Below, piece by piece: positions 10,601 through 18,776 of a DNA stretch of 50,922 bases; within the stretch, counting starts at the first letter, position 1; the number at the start of each line of letters is the position of its first letter. The notes beneath the pieces were generated by a model. The model worked only from the letters and a program-made list of their open reading frames with translations. It was not told where the DNA came from and searched no databases. The position numbers and the translations under genes were made by a program. Source of the DNA: Cytophagales bacterium (GTDB taxonomy: Bacteria > Bacteroidota > Bacteroidia > Cytophagales > VRUD01); contig VRUD01000005.1 of assembly GCA_019456305.1 (NCBI GenBank), positions 34,204-85,125 on the forward strand. Reading direction: 5' to 3'.

Positions 10601-11355
10601 TTAGCGTATCGGATGCCAGCGGTTGCCTGGCAAATTCCGAACCAGTTACAGTAACAGTTATTACAGCGCCAATGGTTGATGCCGGTGATGACCAAACCGT
10701 ATATATTGGTTATACGCCTCAGGGATGTGCTGTACTTTCTGCTGTTGCTTCTGGTGGTGATCCTCCCTACAGCTACTCATGGAGCACTGGTGAAACCACA
10801 CAAGACATTACTGTTTGTCCTGCTATAACTACTACCTATACCGTAACATTAACGGACGCAAACGGTTGTTTTTCTTCAGATGAGGTAACCGTAAATGTGA
10901 TTGATGTTCGTTGCGGTAACAACCTGAATAAAGTACTAATATGCCATATTCCACCGGGCAATCCTGATAATCCGCAGACGATATGTATCAGTTCAAATGC
11001 AGTTCCTGCTCATCTCACTAATCATGGCGATTATTTAGGGCAATGTGTAGATTCTACTTTCACAGACACTACAAATTTTAAAGCAAAATTTTCAGCTATG
11101 TTATTAAAAATTTATCCAAACCCTTTTAAACATACTACAACTATAGAATATTGCCTGCCGGAAGAAACACAAAATGCAGAGATTCGTGTTTATGATATTA
11201 TTTCTGGCATGAAATTAAAATCATACTATATTGATGAACCTGGTTACGGCAAATTGATCATAAAAGCCTCTGATTTTAATACAGGTATGTATATGTATGA
11301 GCTTTATGTGGACGGAGTTCCTATTTCATTTAAGAAGTTTTTTATCATTGAATAG
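4624..11355 (+). CDS. Giant T9SS-exported multidomain protein with SBBP propeller and degenerate M43 domain
   Basis: A 2243-residue predicted surface or secreted protein. Approximate layout: signal peptide 1-36; SBBP repeats forming a beta-propeller 42-477 (recurring GNVYVTG and YDTIKYD-like units); M43-type domain 520-810; PKD-like 812-890; second propeller 905-1265 (starts NWYFGFFTGLNFSSG); PKD 1271-1339 (FFWDFGDGNTDTVEHPTHIY); Ig-like domains and an SprB repeat 1342-1646; two DUF11-like beta domains 1659-1946; Ig/PKD-like 1949-2092; a CHIPPGNPDN motif region 2102-2141; type A T9SS sorting domain 2159-2243. The zinc site reads HETGHYLNLLH (696-706), with Asn for the usual Gly. The Met-turn is HLDYTDDAC, with Leu for Met. 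Protease activity is therefore doubtful and an adhesive role is plausible. Its 3' third is duplicated at 13191-14321. Confidence 0.9.
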   Translation: MKNTTADDPKRKLHCKIHKLLLSAFLITLFISSGKAQPIVTEEWVETFSGPDSILNIATAIDVNGNVYVTGTTTNLATGEDFGTLKYDKNGNLLWAKIYDGPASGSDQATSIVADHDCNVYVTGNSYGGLATREDWATIKYDSLGNVQWIIRFDGPASDRDEPRAITLDSAGNVYVTGFSRGIGTNDDYTTIKYNSNGVQQWAAFFNGPGNEIDRANALAVDNLGNVYITGKSRGIGIEREYSTIKYDANGIQLWEQRYDGTGTGDSETKGIVLDANNNVYITGSSTENGSGLDYTTIKYSTSGIQQWISQFNGPGNGQDQANAIAIDAHGNIFVTGSSFINANQILFIGNFDYTTIKYDTNGTEQWVASFSGPIDGFDRANAITVDKDGNVYVTGGIASDTIDLGFFVETVSDYATIKYDSIGNEVWVQTFSGQVKGNDVANDIALDDDGNVYITGFSFNGNNFDYATIKYSQEIENVIYCVFDELLDQQLQKDPFLQDQLNQQELIIKDFIEKCKLNPDSCTEFIIPVVVHIIHAPADSIPQDGTSNITDAQIESQIDALNAAFSNASGAPPPADSMHIKFCFATIKPNGDTNWVGRPGITRTASSLTNHQIIESELTQLALIGYPQVEYFNIWVVSSINDQNLTGTILGYSVPPFSAPLDGVVIRNDVFGDNTPVGNNYNLRPFHDQGKVLVHETGHYLNLLHVFNAGCSGTDSSNCLDFGDRVCDTPPDSLETYGCPIDTPNTCSETPLDLPDQFENHLDYTDDACKTTLTVGQRERMHAILSTVRKTLASFDNLVSVGVECLPPGFYATINGSTSQKCIGETATFNSAQPNTAVSYEWTFFGGNPYTTNGPGPHTITYDTVGAWGVSLTVTDSLGTIITNFEPSLVFVDSCNPIASTQGNWYFGFFTGLNFSSGKAVSVNGALFTNEACAAISDSNGTLLFYTDGRKVYDINHDTMPGGTLNGSINSPIAGGLYSTTSAAQGALIVPNPGDTNQFYIFTVSDIGTKNFGLSYTIIDMTLRGGLGDIDTNNLNISAPGVNPKTTEHLAAIPHCNGTDYWIIVHGAEDPFRNKLLTYLLTSSGLQLPVVSNSFSVPITSQQAWAGQIDVAPNGRMVAMPSFSGGGCSLYDFDKATGIFTNIKVFSGYPYSASFSPNSKLLYLQKATGDPSTSHVVQIDLSFINFNLFPIINVIGTGNGFTNSLQLGPDGKIYMTRWGEPKLSVINYPNNLNSINDPNACGFNYNGINLTGGSYRGLPNMIDALPSRAADFQFFITNCGTVEFHNMSCGNSFFWDFGDGNTDTVEHPTHIYVDTGTYIVTITIDSILTLSQTLEIKIPDSPIIAGPSVVCEGLVGIYSTNDLGFTYDWSVNGGIPDDTTNITSIDVIWGGLGGKVILIVTDQSTGCINADTLLVTFVSLPVNAGTDSNICFGDSVVIGPQIVDTTLTYSWLPTTGLNDPNIPNPTASPNDTTEYILLVTDTNGCIGTDSVIINVTGEFSFNMIAFVYPNGYNISCNGASDGSVIGIDTFGGTPPIDLVEFNNIPPPVAPTNLSAGIYTAIISDSNGCIAIDSITITEPPSSITASGPTIFCEGDSVVLTSNSPTNNQWYLNGNILPGDTNQTLIVDSSGFYTVISTIPDACGITVEEVVCDTISPDLCVDIIGSQLVGNFACENPVDSLCIFCGPIQYEVTYQNFGTTMTTPCTLTVTLPSQVSYISSDPPVPPPDTVIIGPPIQLIWTSLCDTSFDQNIVGNNLTIITEISSQIPSCIIIPDTLTASAEFTPLDGGCDNLDVDTIIYNGPFDPNDKMLVSPQGVGICHTILKTDVLIYQVNFQNVGTDLAHNVVIVDTLNPAVLDIFTFNLLHTSHPAAFTLTPQGILTFIFNNINLPDSAADLAGSVGFVKFSIQPVSNIAPGTVIDNKAAIYFDSNDPVITNTVMNTILGEPLQITANGPTTFCAGDSVTLTSSTANSFLWTNGDTTQSITVNTSGNFSVSDASGCLANSEPVTVTVITAPMVDAGDDQTVYIGYTPQGCAVLSAVASGGDPPYSYSWSTGETTQDITVCPAITTTYTVTLTDANGCFSSDEVTVNVIDVRCGNNLNKVLICHIPPGNPDNPQTICISSNAVPAHLTNHGDYLGQCVDSTFTDTTNFKAKFSAMLLKIYPNPFKHTTTIEYCLPEETQNAEIRVYDIISGMKLKSYYIDEPGYGKLIIKASDFNTGMYMYELYVDGVPISFKKFFIIE

Positions 11356-11371
11356 TTAAACAAAAAACAAA

Positions 11372-13111
11372 ATGACAAAGAAAAAGCTAATTTTTAAAAT
11401 ATTGATTTTTATATTAATTAACATCTGTTCAAAGTCATTTGCTCAATGGCAGACTATTTATTATCCTGATAGTGTTTATACACTACCTGTTCTCGAATCT
11501 GTATATTTTGTTGACTATAATAATGGCATGGCAGCAGGTTCGGGTGTTTCTACCTGGGTTAAAGCAATTATAATCAGAACAAAAGATAACGGGTTAACGT
11601 GGGATACTGTATTTTATTCAGTTGATTCTTCTACATTTGAGCAAATAACCTTTTCAAATAGTAATACTGCTTTTGCTGTTGGTATAAAAGTTTTCCAGCT
11701 TGGTCAAAAAGGAATGATTGCAAGAACTAATGATTTTGGAAATAATTGGGATACTACGATAACATCAGCAAAACTACATTCGGTATCATTCCCAAGCGAT
11801 AGTATTGGTTATGCTGTAGGTAGTGGTGGAACTGTATTAAAAACTACTGATGCCGGCAACAACTGGTTTACTCAGAATTCAACGGTTAATGATTATCTTT
11901 ATTCTGTATATTTTCTCAATGATACTGTGGGGTTCTCATGTGGAGATACTTTTGTTTTAAAAACAATGGATGGAGGTAATAGCTGGTCAAATATTAATAT
12001 CGGGGGTCTTCCTGCTAATGGATATCCTTATCAACAGGTATTCTTTTCTTCTGATAGTGTAGGATATTATATGAGAAGTTCTGATGGTTTCATTACTTAC
12101 GTTTATAAAACTATTGATGGTGGTATTAATTGGAATTTACAATCCACCCTTCCTTCTTTCGAAAATTATTCTGCAATGTTTTTTATAAATGATACAACGG
12201 GTTATATTATGGGATGGTTTTCAATGCTAAAAACTATAGATGGGGGGGCGAGTTGGAATATTCAAACATCCATTCCTGGTGGATTTTGGAATGAAATGCA
12301 AGATGTTTTCTTTTTGAATAAAGATACGGGGTTTGCTGTTGGCCCAGGTATGTTTCATAAAACAACAATTGGAGGAGAATGTGTAACTCCCGCTAGTTTT
12401 AGTTTTTCAGATTCATTATTAACTGTTTCCTTTTATGATTCAATGTTTAATTCAACAAGCTGGTACTGGGCTTTTGGAGACGGTGATACGAGCACACAAC
12501 AAAACCCTATCCATACTTATGATAGTGCAGAGATATATAATGTATGCTTAACAGCAACAAGTATATGTGATACGGTTACAATATGTGATTCTGTTACTGT
12601 ATCTTGTCTTAAACCAATTTCATTATTCAGTTATATAGATTCTTCATTATCAGTTAGCTTTTCAGATTCATCAACAGGTGCAACGAGTTGGCTGTGGGAT
12701 TTTGATGATGGAGATACAGATACAATTCAAAACCCTGCTCACATTTATCAAAATCCGGGTACATATACAGTAATATTGATTGCTGGTAATGTGTGCGGTA
12801 GTGATACTATTATGCGGTCGGTTACAGTAAATGCATTAGGTATAAGTGAGTCGGTATTTAATGATTTTAAATTATATCCCAATCCAAATAATGGCAATTT
12901 TAAAATAGATTATCAATTATCTAAAGGAAAAAAGGGGAAGTTAACTATTTTCGATATAATGGGAAAAAAAATATTTACCTATCCTCTTGTAAATGAAACG
13001 GATAACCTTAAAATCAGCAAAGATGAAGTTTTGGAAAATGGTTTGTACTTTTATCAAATCATAATTAATAATAATATTGTTAGGAGAGAAAAATTGTTAA
13101 TAATAAAATAA
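11372..13111 (+). CDS. T9SS-exported YCF48/BNR-like propeller and PKD protein
   Basis: A 579-residue predicted exported protein. It has a signal peptide ending SKSFAQ (about 1-25). A propeller of YCF48/BNR-type repeats covers about 35-330 (recurring KTTDAGNNWFTQ, KTMDGGNSWS, KTIDGGINWN). Two PKD domains follow (WAFGDGDTSTQQNPIHTY and WLWDFDDGDTDTIQNPAHIY), then a type A T9SS sorting domain over the last 80 residues (LYPNPNNGNFKIDYQL to REKLLIIK). That sorting domain is very like the one at the end of the 14383 gene, which suggests recent exchange or duplication of CTD cassettes. It lies 16 bp after the giant gene, so they are probably cotranscribed. Ligand unknown. Confidence 0.85.
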   Translation: MTKKKLIFKILIFILINICSKSFAQWQTIYYPDSVYTLPVLESVYFVDYNNGMAAGSGVSTWVKAIIIRTKDNGLTWDTVFYSVDSSTFEQITFSNSNTAFAVGIKVFQLGQKGMIARTNDFGNNWDTTITSAKLHSVSFPSDSIGYAVGSGGTVLKTTDAGNNWFTQNSTVNDYLYSVYFLNDTVGFSCGDTFVLKTMDGGNSWSNINIGGLPANGYPYQQVFFSSDSVGYYMRSSDGFITYVYKTIDGGINWNLQSTLPSFENYSAMFFINDTTGYIMGWFSMLKTIDGGASWNIQTSIPGGFWNEMQDVFFLNKDTGFAVGPGMFHKTTIGGECVTPASFSFSDSLLTVSFYDSMFNSTSWYWAFGDGDTSTQQNPIHTYDSAEIYNVCLTATSICDTVTICDSVTVSCLKPISLFSYIDSSLSVSFSDSSTGATSWLWDFDDGDTDTIQNPAHIYQNPGTYTVILIAGNVCGSDTIMRSVTVNALGISESVFNDFKLYPNPNNGNFKIDYQLSKGKKGKLTIFDIMGKKIFTYPLVNETDNLKISKDEVLENGLYFYQIIINNNIVRREKLLIIK

Positions 13112-13175
13112 TAGCAATTATTTTTTTCATTAAGATTGTATATTAATATTACATTGCGTACTTAACGAACCTGAT

Positions 13176-14321
13176 ATGCTTTGGCATTGTTACCATCCTG
13201 CTGCTTTTACCCTTACGCCCCGGGGAATATTAACCTTTATTTTCAATAATATCAACCTGCCTGACAGCGTTGCGGATTTAGCAGGAAGTACCGGTTTTGT
13301 GAAATTTAGTATTCAACCAGTTTCAAACATTGCTCCGGGTACTGTTATTGAAAATAAGGCAGCAATATATTTTGATTCTAATGATCCTGTTATTACCAAT
13401 ACCGTAATGAATACAATTTTGGGTGAACCACTTCAAATAATAGTGAGTGGTCCAACGACTTTCTGTGAACCGGATAGTATCACCCTGACTTCCAGCCCTG
13501 CTAACAGCTATTTATGGTCAACCGGTGATACTACACAATCCATTACAGTTAATACTTCAGGTAACTTTAGCGTATTGGATGCCAGCGGTTGCCTGGCAAA
13601 TTCCGAACCGGTTATCGTAACAGTTATTACTGCACCAACAGTTGATGCCGGTGATGACCAAACCGTATATATTGGCTATACGCTTCAGGAATGTGCCGTT
13701 CTTTCTGCTGTTGCTTCTGGTGGTGATCCTCCTTACAGCTACTCATGGAGCGCTGGTGAAACCACACAAGACATTACTGTTTGTCCTACTGTAACTACTG
13801 CCTATACCGTAACAGTAACGGACGCAAACGGTTGTTCTTCTTCAGATGAAGTAACCGTAAATGTAGTTGATGTTCGTTGCGGTAACAAACTGAATAAAGT
13901 ACTAATATGCCATATTCCACCAGGCAATCCTGATAATCTGCATACTATTTGTATCAGCCCAAATGCTGTTCCTGCTCATTTGGCACAACATGGTGATTAT
14001 CTGGGGCAGTGTGTGGATACTTCATTTACCGATAGTTTAAATTTTCAGGTGCAATCTTCAGCGGCACTATTAAAAATCTCACCCAATCCGTTTAAAAACA
14101 ACTCAACCATAGAATACTACTTACCACAAGAAGTACAAAACGCTGAAATTATAATATACGATATTATTTCGGACAAAAAATTAAGATTGTACCGTATTGA
14201 TGAAAATGGTTATGGGAAATTGATCATAAATGCGTCTGATCTAAGGGCAGGTATGTATTGGTACGGGCTTCATGTAAATGGGAGTAATATTTCAATGAGG
14301 AAGTTTATTATTATTGAATAA
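13176..14321 (+). pseudogene. 5'-truncated duplicate of the giant protein's C-terminal third
   Basis: From about 13191 the sequence closely follows 10226-11355 of the giant gene: DUF11-like end, Ig-like, PKD-like, CHIPPGNPDN region, T9SS sorting domain. The first residues (MLWHCY) are unrelated and there is no signal peptide, so the product could not be exported as it stands. The frame has stayed open over 381 codons. Divergence is greater in the sorting domain than in the DUF11-like start. It is most likely a duplication remnant, possibly a donor for gene conversion; a translated cytoplasmic fragment cannot be excluded. Confidence 0.7.
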
Positions 14322-14382
14322 TTTAAGAAGCTATAAAATTTTCATATACATTTTGATATAATATACTCGTATACAAAACCTA

Positions 14383-16740
14383 ATGCTAATGAAAACTTTT
14401 AACAAGCTATACTTAATTTTTATCCTTTGTATATTATTTTCTATCCATCTCTGTATAGCTCAAACATGGCAATGGGGAGAAAAAATAGATATTATTAGTT
14501 TATGGCCTCAAGGTCCTCGCATAGCAGTAGATGATTGTGGTAATAGCTATGTTACCGGTAACGGTATTGGAGGAAGTGCTGATATATTCTTGGCAAAATA
14601 TGATCCTCATGGAAATCTGATTTGGATAAAACAACCAGAAGGTTCCGGCATTGATAAAGCACTTGAAATTACCTTAGACGAATCAAACAATATTTATATT
14701 ACAGGTTTTTTTAATTGGTGGATTTCTGGAACTGATAGTGGTATTGTAATATTTGAAGACGATACCTTAATAAGTAAAGGTAATGCTGATATTTTCATCG
14801 CTAAATATGATTCGGATGGTAATATGTTATTGGTTAAACAAGCCGGAGGTAAATATCAGGATCAGGGATCCGCAATTAGTGTTGATTTATTAGGTAACAT
14901 TATAATCACCGGCTCTTTTAATGATACCATTATTTTTGATAACTCAGATACTTTGATTTCAGATTCATCTGATGTATTTGTGGCAAAATACGATTCAATT
15001 GGGAATGTCCTTTGGGTAAGACAATTTGGTGGTAAATACTATGATGAAAGTGTAGGAATCGCTGTAGATGACAATAACAATATTTATATAACAGGCTATT
15101 TTGAAGATACACTTATATTTGGTCCAGATACACTTTCGGCTTTTGTTACTGATGATTTATTATTTTTAGTAAAATATAATGCTTCCGGTAATGAAATTTG
15201 GGCTAAAATGGGTGTTGGAAATTACATTGGTGCTGGGAATACCGGAGAGGTAAAAGATATAACTATTGATCTCTCAAATAATATCTATATTACAGGTTAT
15301 TTTGATGATTTTATTTATTTTGACTCTATCCAGTTAACCAATTTCAGTGTAAATGCTAATTTATTTTTATTCAAATTCGACACACTTGGCAATGTAATCT
15401 GGGCGAAAAAAGAAGGAGGGGTATCAGCAAGGGTAGAAGGTTATGGAATAAGCACAGATGATTCAAGTAATATTTATATTACAGGCAATTTTGGTGGTAC
15501 AGTTTCTTTTGGAAATGATACATTAATTGATACCACATTTAGTAATATTTTTGTCGTTAAATATAATTCAGCCGGCAATAATATTTGGGTTAAACAAGCA
15601 GGTGGGGAATATTTTGATTCTGGATATGGAATTGATATAGATAAGAGGGGGAATGCTTATATTACAGGTATTTTTGGGTCTTTTCTTTTTCCAGGAGGAA
15701 CTGCTGTTTTTGGAGATGACACTTTAGAAGTTACTGCTAGTGATTGGTCAGGTTTCATCGCAAAATTAGGCAATCCCTCTTTATCAATTAATATTATCAA
15801 CAGCAGTAATGTAATTTGTAATGGTGACAGCAATGGCTATGCAATAGTAACCTCCAATGGAGGTATCATGCCTTATACTTATTTTTGGTCTAATGGAGAT
15901 ACAACAGATTCAATAGGAGATTTAACAGCAGGAACCTACACCGTAATTATAACGGATTCGCTGGAGTGCAGCGTAACAGGTTCAGTTACAATCACCGGGC
16001 CAACACCTTTAACTGCAAGCATTGCTCAAATCAGCAATATAAGCTGCTTTAATGAATGTGATGGTGAGGCTATAGTCTCTTATTCAGGTGGTACAACACC
16101 TTATATGATTGCCTGGGATGATTCAACAGCTTTTTCAGATACTATAATCACATTGTGTTCCAGTAATCATACTGTAATAATTTATGATAGCAATGGCTGC
16201 ATAGCTTTTGATACTATCACAATCATTGAACCTGATTCCATTACAATCACATATACTATTGATTCAGCCAACCAAGGCAATAATGATGGTGTAATATATC
16301 TCACAGTAACAGGAGGCACTCAACCTTATACTTTTTCATGGTCAAATGGCGATACTACAGAAGATTTAGACAGCATACTTGCCGGTACTTATATAGTTTT
16401 GGTTACAGATTCATTGGGCTGCATTGATTCAGCAAGTATAGAAGTACAGGAAATAACAGGCATTCAACAATTTTTATCAATCATTACCGAGTTAAAAGTT
16501 TATCCCAATCCAAATGACGGCAATTTTCAAATAGATTATCAATTACCCGAAGGACAAAAGGGGGAATTAACTATTTTCAATATAATGGGTAAAAAATTAT
16601 TTACCTATCCTCTTGTAAATGAAATGAACAGCCTTAAAATCAGCAAAGGCAGTGTTTTGAAGAATGGTTTGTACTTTTATCAAATCGTAATTAATAATCA
16701 TATAGTCACTACAGAAAAATTATTAATAATGGCTTATTAG
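14383..16740 (+). CDS. T9SS-exported SBBP/SprB-repeat surface protein
   Basis: A 785-residue predicted surface protein. A second ATG two codons in (14389, MKTFNKLYL) is an equally good start. The signal peptide ends SIHLCIAQ at about residue 27. Seven or so SBBP units follow to about 465 (recurring NNIYITGYF, FVAKYDSIGN, WVRQFGGKYYDE). Three SprB repeats lie at about 466-690 (ICNGDSNGYAIVTSNGG; AGTYTVIITDS). The last 80 residues are a type A sorting domain (VYPNPNDGNFQ to EKLLIMAY). SprB repeats occur in gliding adhesins, so a role in adhesion or surface motility is possible but not shown. A terminator follows. Confidence 0.88.
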   Translation: MLMKTFNKLYLIFILCILFSIHLCIAQTWQWGEKIDIISLWPQGPRIAVDDCGNSYVTGNGIGGSADIFLAKYDPHGNLIWIKQPEGSGIDKALEITLDESNNIYITGFFNWWISGTDSGIVIFEDDTLISKGNADIFIAKYDSDGNMLLVKQAGGKYQDQGSAISVDLLGNIIITGSFNDTIIFDNSDTLISDSSDVFVAKYDSIGNVLWVRQFGGKYYDESVGIAVDDNNNIYITGYFEDTLIFGPDTLSAFVTDDLLFLVKYNASGNEIWAKMGVGNYIGAGNTGEVKDITIDLSNNIYITGYFDDFIYFDSIQLTNFSVNANLFLFKFDTLGNVIWAKKEGGVSARVEGYGISTDDSSNIYITGNFGGTVSFGNDTLIDTTFSNIFVVKYNSAGNNIWVKQAGGEYFDSGYGIDIDKRGNAYITGIFGSFLFPGGTAVFGDDTLEVTASDWSGFIAKLGNPSLSINIINSSNVICNGDSNGYAIVTSNGGIMPYTYFWSNGDTTDSIGDLTAGTYTVIITDSLECSVTGSVTITGPTPLTASIAQISNISCFNECDGEAIVSYSGGTTPYMIAWDDSTAFSDTIITLCSSNHTVIIYDSNGCIAFDTITIIEPDSITITYTIDSANQGNNDGVIYLTVTGGTQPYTFSWSNGDTTEDLDSILAGTYIVLVTDSLGCIDSASIEVQEITGIQQFLSIITELKVYPNPNDGNFQIDYQLPEGQKGELTIFNIMGKKLFTYPLVNEMNSLKISKGSVLKNGLYFYQIVINNHIVTTEKLLIMAY

Positions 16741-16764
16741 ATATATATCTTTCTATTTTTCTTA

Positions 16765-16797
16765 AAAGTCGCTGGTTTAGTCAGTGACTTTTTTTAT
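16765..16797 (+). terminator. Rho-independent terminator
   Basis: AAAGTCGCTG, a short loop, then CAGTGACTTT followed by a run of T. The stem is about 10 bp with one G-T pair. It closes the T9SS protein run just before dnaG. Confidence 0.75.
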
Positions 16798-16839
16798 TTT
16801 TACATTTTTCCGGCAACCAGTATCCAGCAACTACCTAAA

Positions 16840-18729
16840 ATGGGCAATATCTCTAAAAAAACAGTTGACCAGATCCACAATGCCATAGACATCGTAGATG
16901 TTATCAATGACTTTGTACCTTTAAAGAGAAAGGGTAAAGATATGAAGGCACTTTGTCCTTTCCATAACGAAAAGACCCCTTCATTTTCGGTTTCTGCTGC
17001 AAGGGGTATTTTTAAATGTTTTGGCTGTGGAAAAGGAGGCGATGCCATATCTTTTATAAAGGAATACCAGGGTTTTAGTTATTATGAAGCGCTCAAATAC
17101 TTAGCCAATAAATATGGAATACAGGTTGAAGAAGATGAATTTACAGATGAAGACCTAAAGCAGCAAAGCGAAATAGAGAGCTTGTACATAGTGATGAGTT
17201 ATGCTTGTAAATATTACCAGGAGCTGCTTTTTGAACATCCGGAGGGGAAATCAATAGGCATGACATATTTAAAAGAAAGGGGATATAACGAAAAAACCAT
17301 CAGGGATTTTCAATTAGGCTATAGCCTGAATCAATGGGATGCCTTTAGCGTTGTGGCTCTGAAAAATGGCCATAGCGCTGATATGCTTGAGAAAGCCGGC
17401 TTAATAATTCGCAAGGAAGCAAAGCAATACGACAGGTTCAGGGAAAGGTTAATTTTTCCAATCCATAACCAGGCAGGAAAAGTGATCGCATTTGGAGCCA
17501 GGATATTGAAATCTGCCAAAGACCAACCCAAATATGTCAACTCACCTGAAACGGAAATTTATTCCAAAAGCAAGGTCTTGTATGGCATATACCAGGCAAA
17601 ACAGGCAATCCGGCAGGAAGATAACTGCTATTTGGTGGAAGGCTACACTGATGTGATCTCGTTGCACCAGGCTGGGATACATCATGTTGTTGCCTCATCA
17701 GGCACTTCGCTTACAGAAGACCAAGTGAGGTTGATTGCCAGATTTTCTAAAAATATAACAATTTTATATGATGGAGACGAGGCAGGCATAAAAGCATCTA
17801 TCCGGGGGGTTGATATGATCCTGGAAGCAGGACTGAATGTAAAAATAATAATGTTTCCTGAGGATGAAGACCCGGACAGCTATCTTAATAAAAAAGGCAC
17901 ATCGGATTTTAAAGCTTATTTGCTCAATAACCAAAAAAACTTCATCACTTTTATCACCGAATTCTATCTCAAAGATGCCGGCAATGATCCGGCTAAAAAA
18001 GCTCAAACTATTCGGGAAGTGGTTACAAGCATTTCAAAAATACCAGGACCGACTGAACGAACTATATTCTTAAAAGAATGCAGTAAACTTTTAGAAATTG
18101 ATGAGAATACATTAGCCTATGAACTACATAAAAAACTGGGTGAAAAAAGAAAAGCATCTTTTCCTCATGAGTTTCCAACAAAAGAAGCAGGAAAAGATGA
18201 TCCGGAGGAGGATATCTTTTTATATGAGGGGGAGCTGATAAAATTCATGATGCTTTATGCGTCTTTTAAAATAGATGAAAAAAGGAAATTTATAGAGTAT
18301 GTATTAGAGCAAATAGAAGGTCTGGAATTTCTAACTCCTGTTTACTCCAAAATGCTCAATATCATAAAAAGTGAGCTTGGTAAAGGAAATATTCCTGATG
18401 AAAACTTTTTCTTAAAAAATGAAGATGAAGGTATAAAAAATGAAGCGATCAATCTGCTGTCTGAACAAGATGTGGTTAGCGAAAACTGGAAGAAGAAACA
18501 TAAAATTGATGTCCCTGAAGATAAGGACATATTAGCCAGCATCACACATAAAACTATACAACGCTTAAAGATGAGGTATGTACAGAAGTGGGAACATGAA
18601 AATAAAAGCGAAATGCAAAAAACGGCAAATACAAAAGAAATTGAACAGCTCCAGAAAGTACATTTAAAACTAAAAGAAGATGAGCGGAAAATTGCTTCGG
18701 AGTTGGGTAATATTGTTGTAAGCGCATAG
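16840..18729 (+). CDS. dnaG: DNA primase DnaG
   Basis: Synthesises RNA primers at the replication fork. It has 629 residues, a normal length. The CHC2 zinc finger is C39-x2-H42-x17-C60-x2-C63 (ALCPFHNEKTPSFS, FKCFGCGKGG). A primase core and TOPRIM domain follow, with E267 (YLVEGYTDVISL) and D311/D313 (ILYDGDEAG). A helical C-terminal region would bind the helicase. The start MGNISKKTVDQI fits the family. The final codons and stop (AGC GCA TAG) lie inside the palindrome at 18721-18769, so the last residues may have been altered by its insertion. Confidence 0.97.
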   Translation: MGNISKKTVDQIHNAIDIVDVINDFVPLKRKGKDMKALCPFHNEKTPSFSVSAARGIFKCFGCGKGGDAISFIKEYQGFSYYEALKYLANKYGIQVEEDEFTDEDLKQQSEIESLYIVMSYACKYYQELLFEHPEGKSIGMTYLKERGYNEKTIRDFQLGYSLNQWDAFSVVALKNGHSADMLEKAGLIIRKEAKQYDRFRERLIFPIHNQAGKVIAFGARILKSAKDQPKYVNSPETEIYSKSKVLYGIYQAKQAIRQEDNCYLVEGYTDVISLHQAGIHHVVASSGTSLTEDQVRLIARFSKNITILYDGDEAGIKASIRGVDMILEAGLNVKIIMFPEDEDPDSYLNKKGTSDFKAYLLNNQKNFITFITEFYLKDAGNDPAKKAQTIREVVTSISKIPGPTERTIFLKECSKLLEIDENTLAYELHKKLGEKRKASFPHEFPTKEAGKDDPEEDIFLYEGELIKFMMLYASFKIDEKRKFIEYVLEQIEGLEFLTPVYSKMLNIIKSELGKGNIPDENFFLKNEDEGIKNEAINLLSEQDVVSENWKKKHKIDVPEDKDILASITHKTIQRLKMRYVQKWEHENKSEMQKTANTKEIEQLQKVHLKLKEDERKIASELGNIVVSA

Positions 18730-18769
18730 CGTAGAGATGCCCAAATTGGGCGTCTCTACGCTATGCGCT
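18721..18769. repeat. REP palindrome spanning the dnaG stop
   Basis: The 24-nt left arm (18721-18744) and right arm (18746-18769) are complementary apart from one T-G position. The core is GTAGAGATGCCCAA, a variant of the palindrome beside the RAYT gene. The outer AGCGCATAGC and GCTATGCGCT extend it. It supplies the dnaG stop codon and ends 8 bp before the next ATG. Confidence 0.85.
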
Positions 18770-18776
18770 ACGCGCC

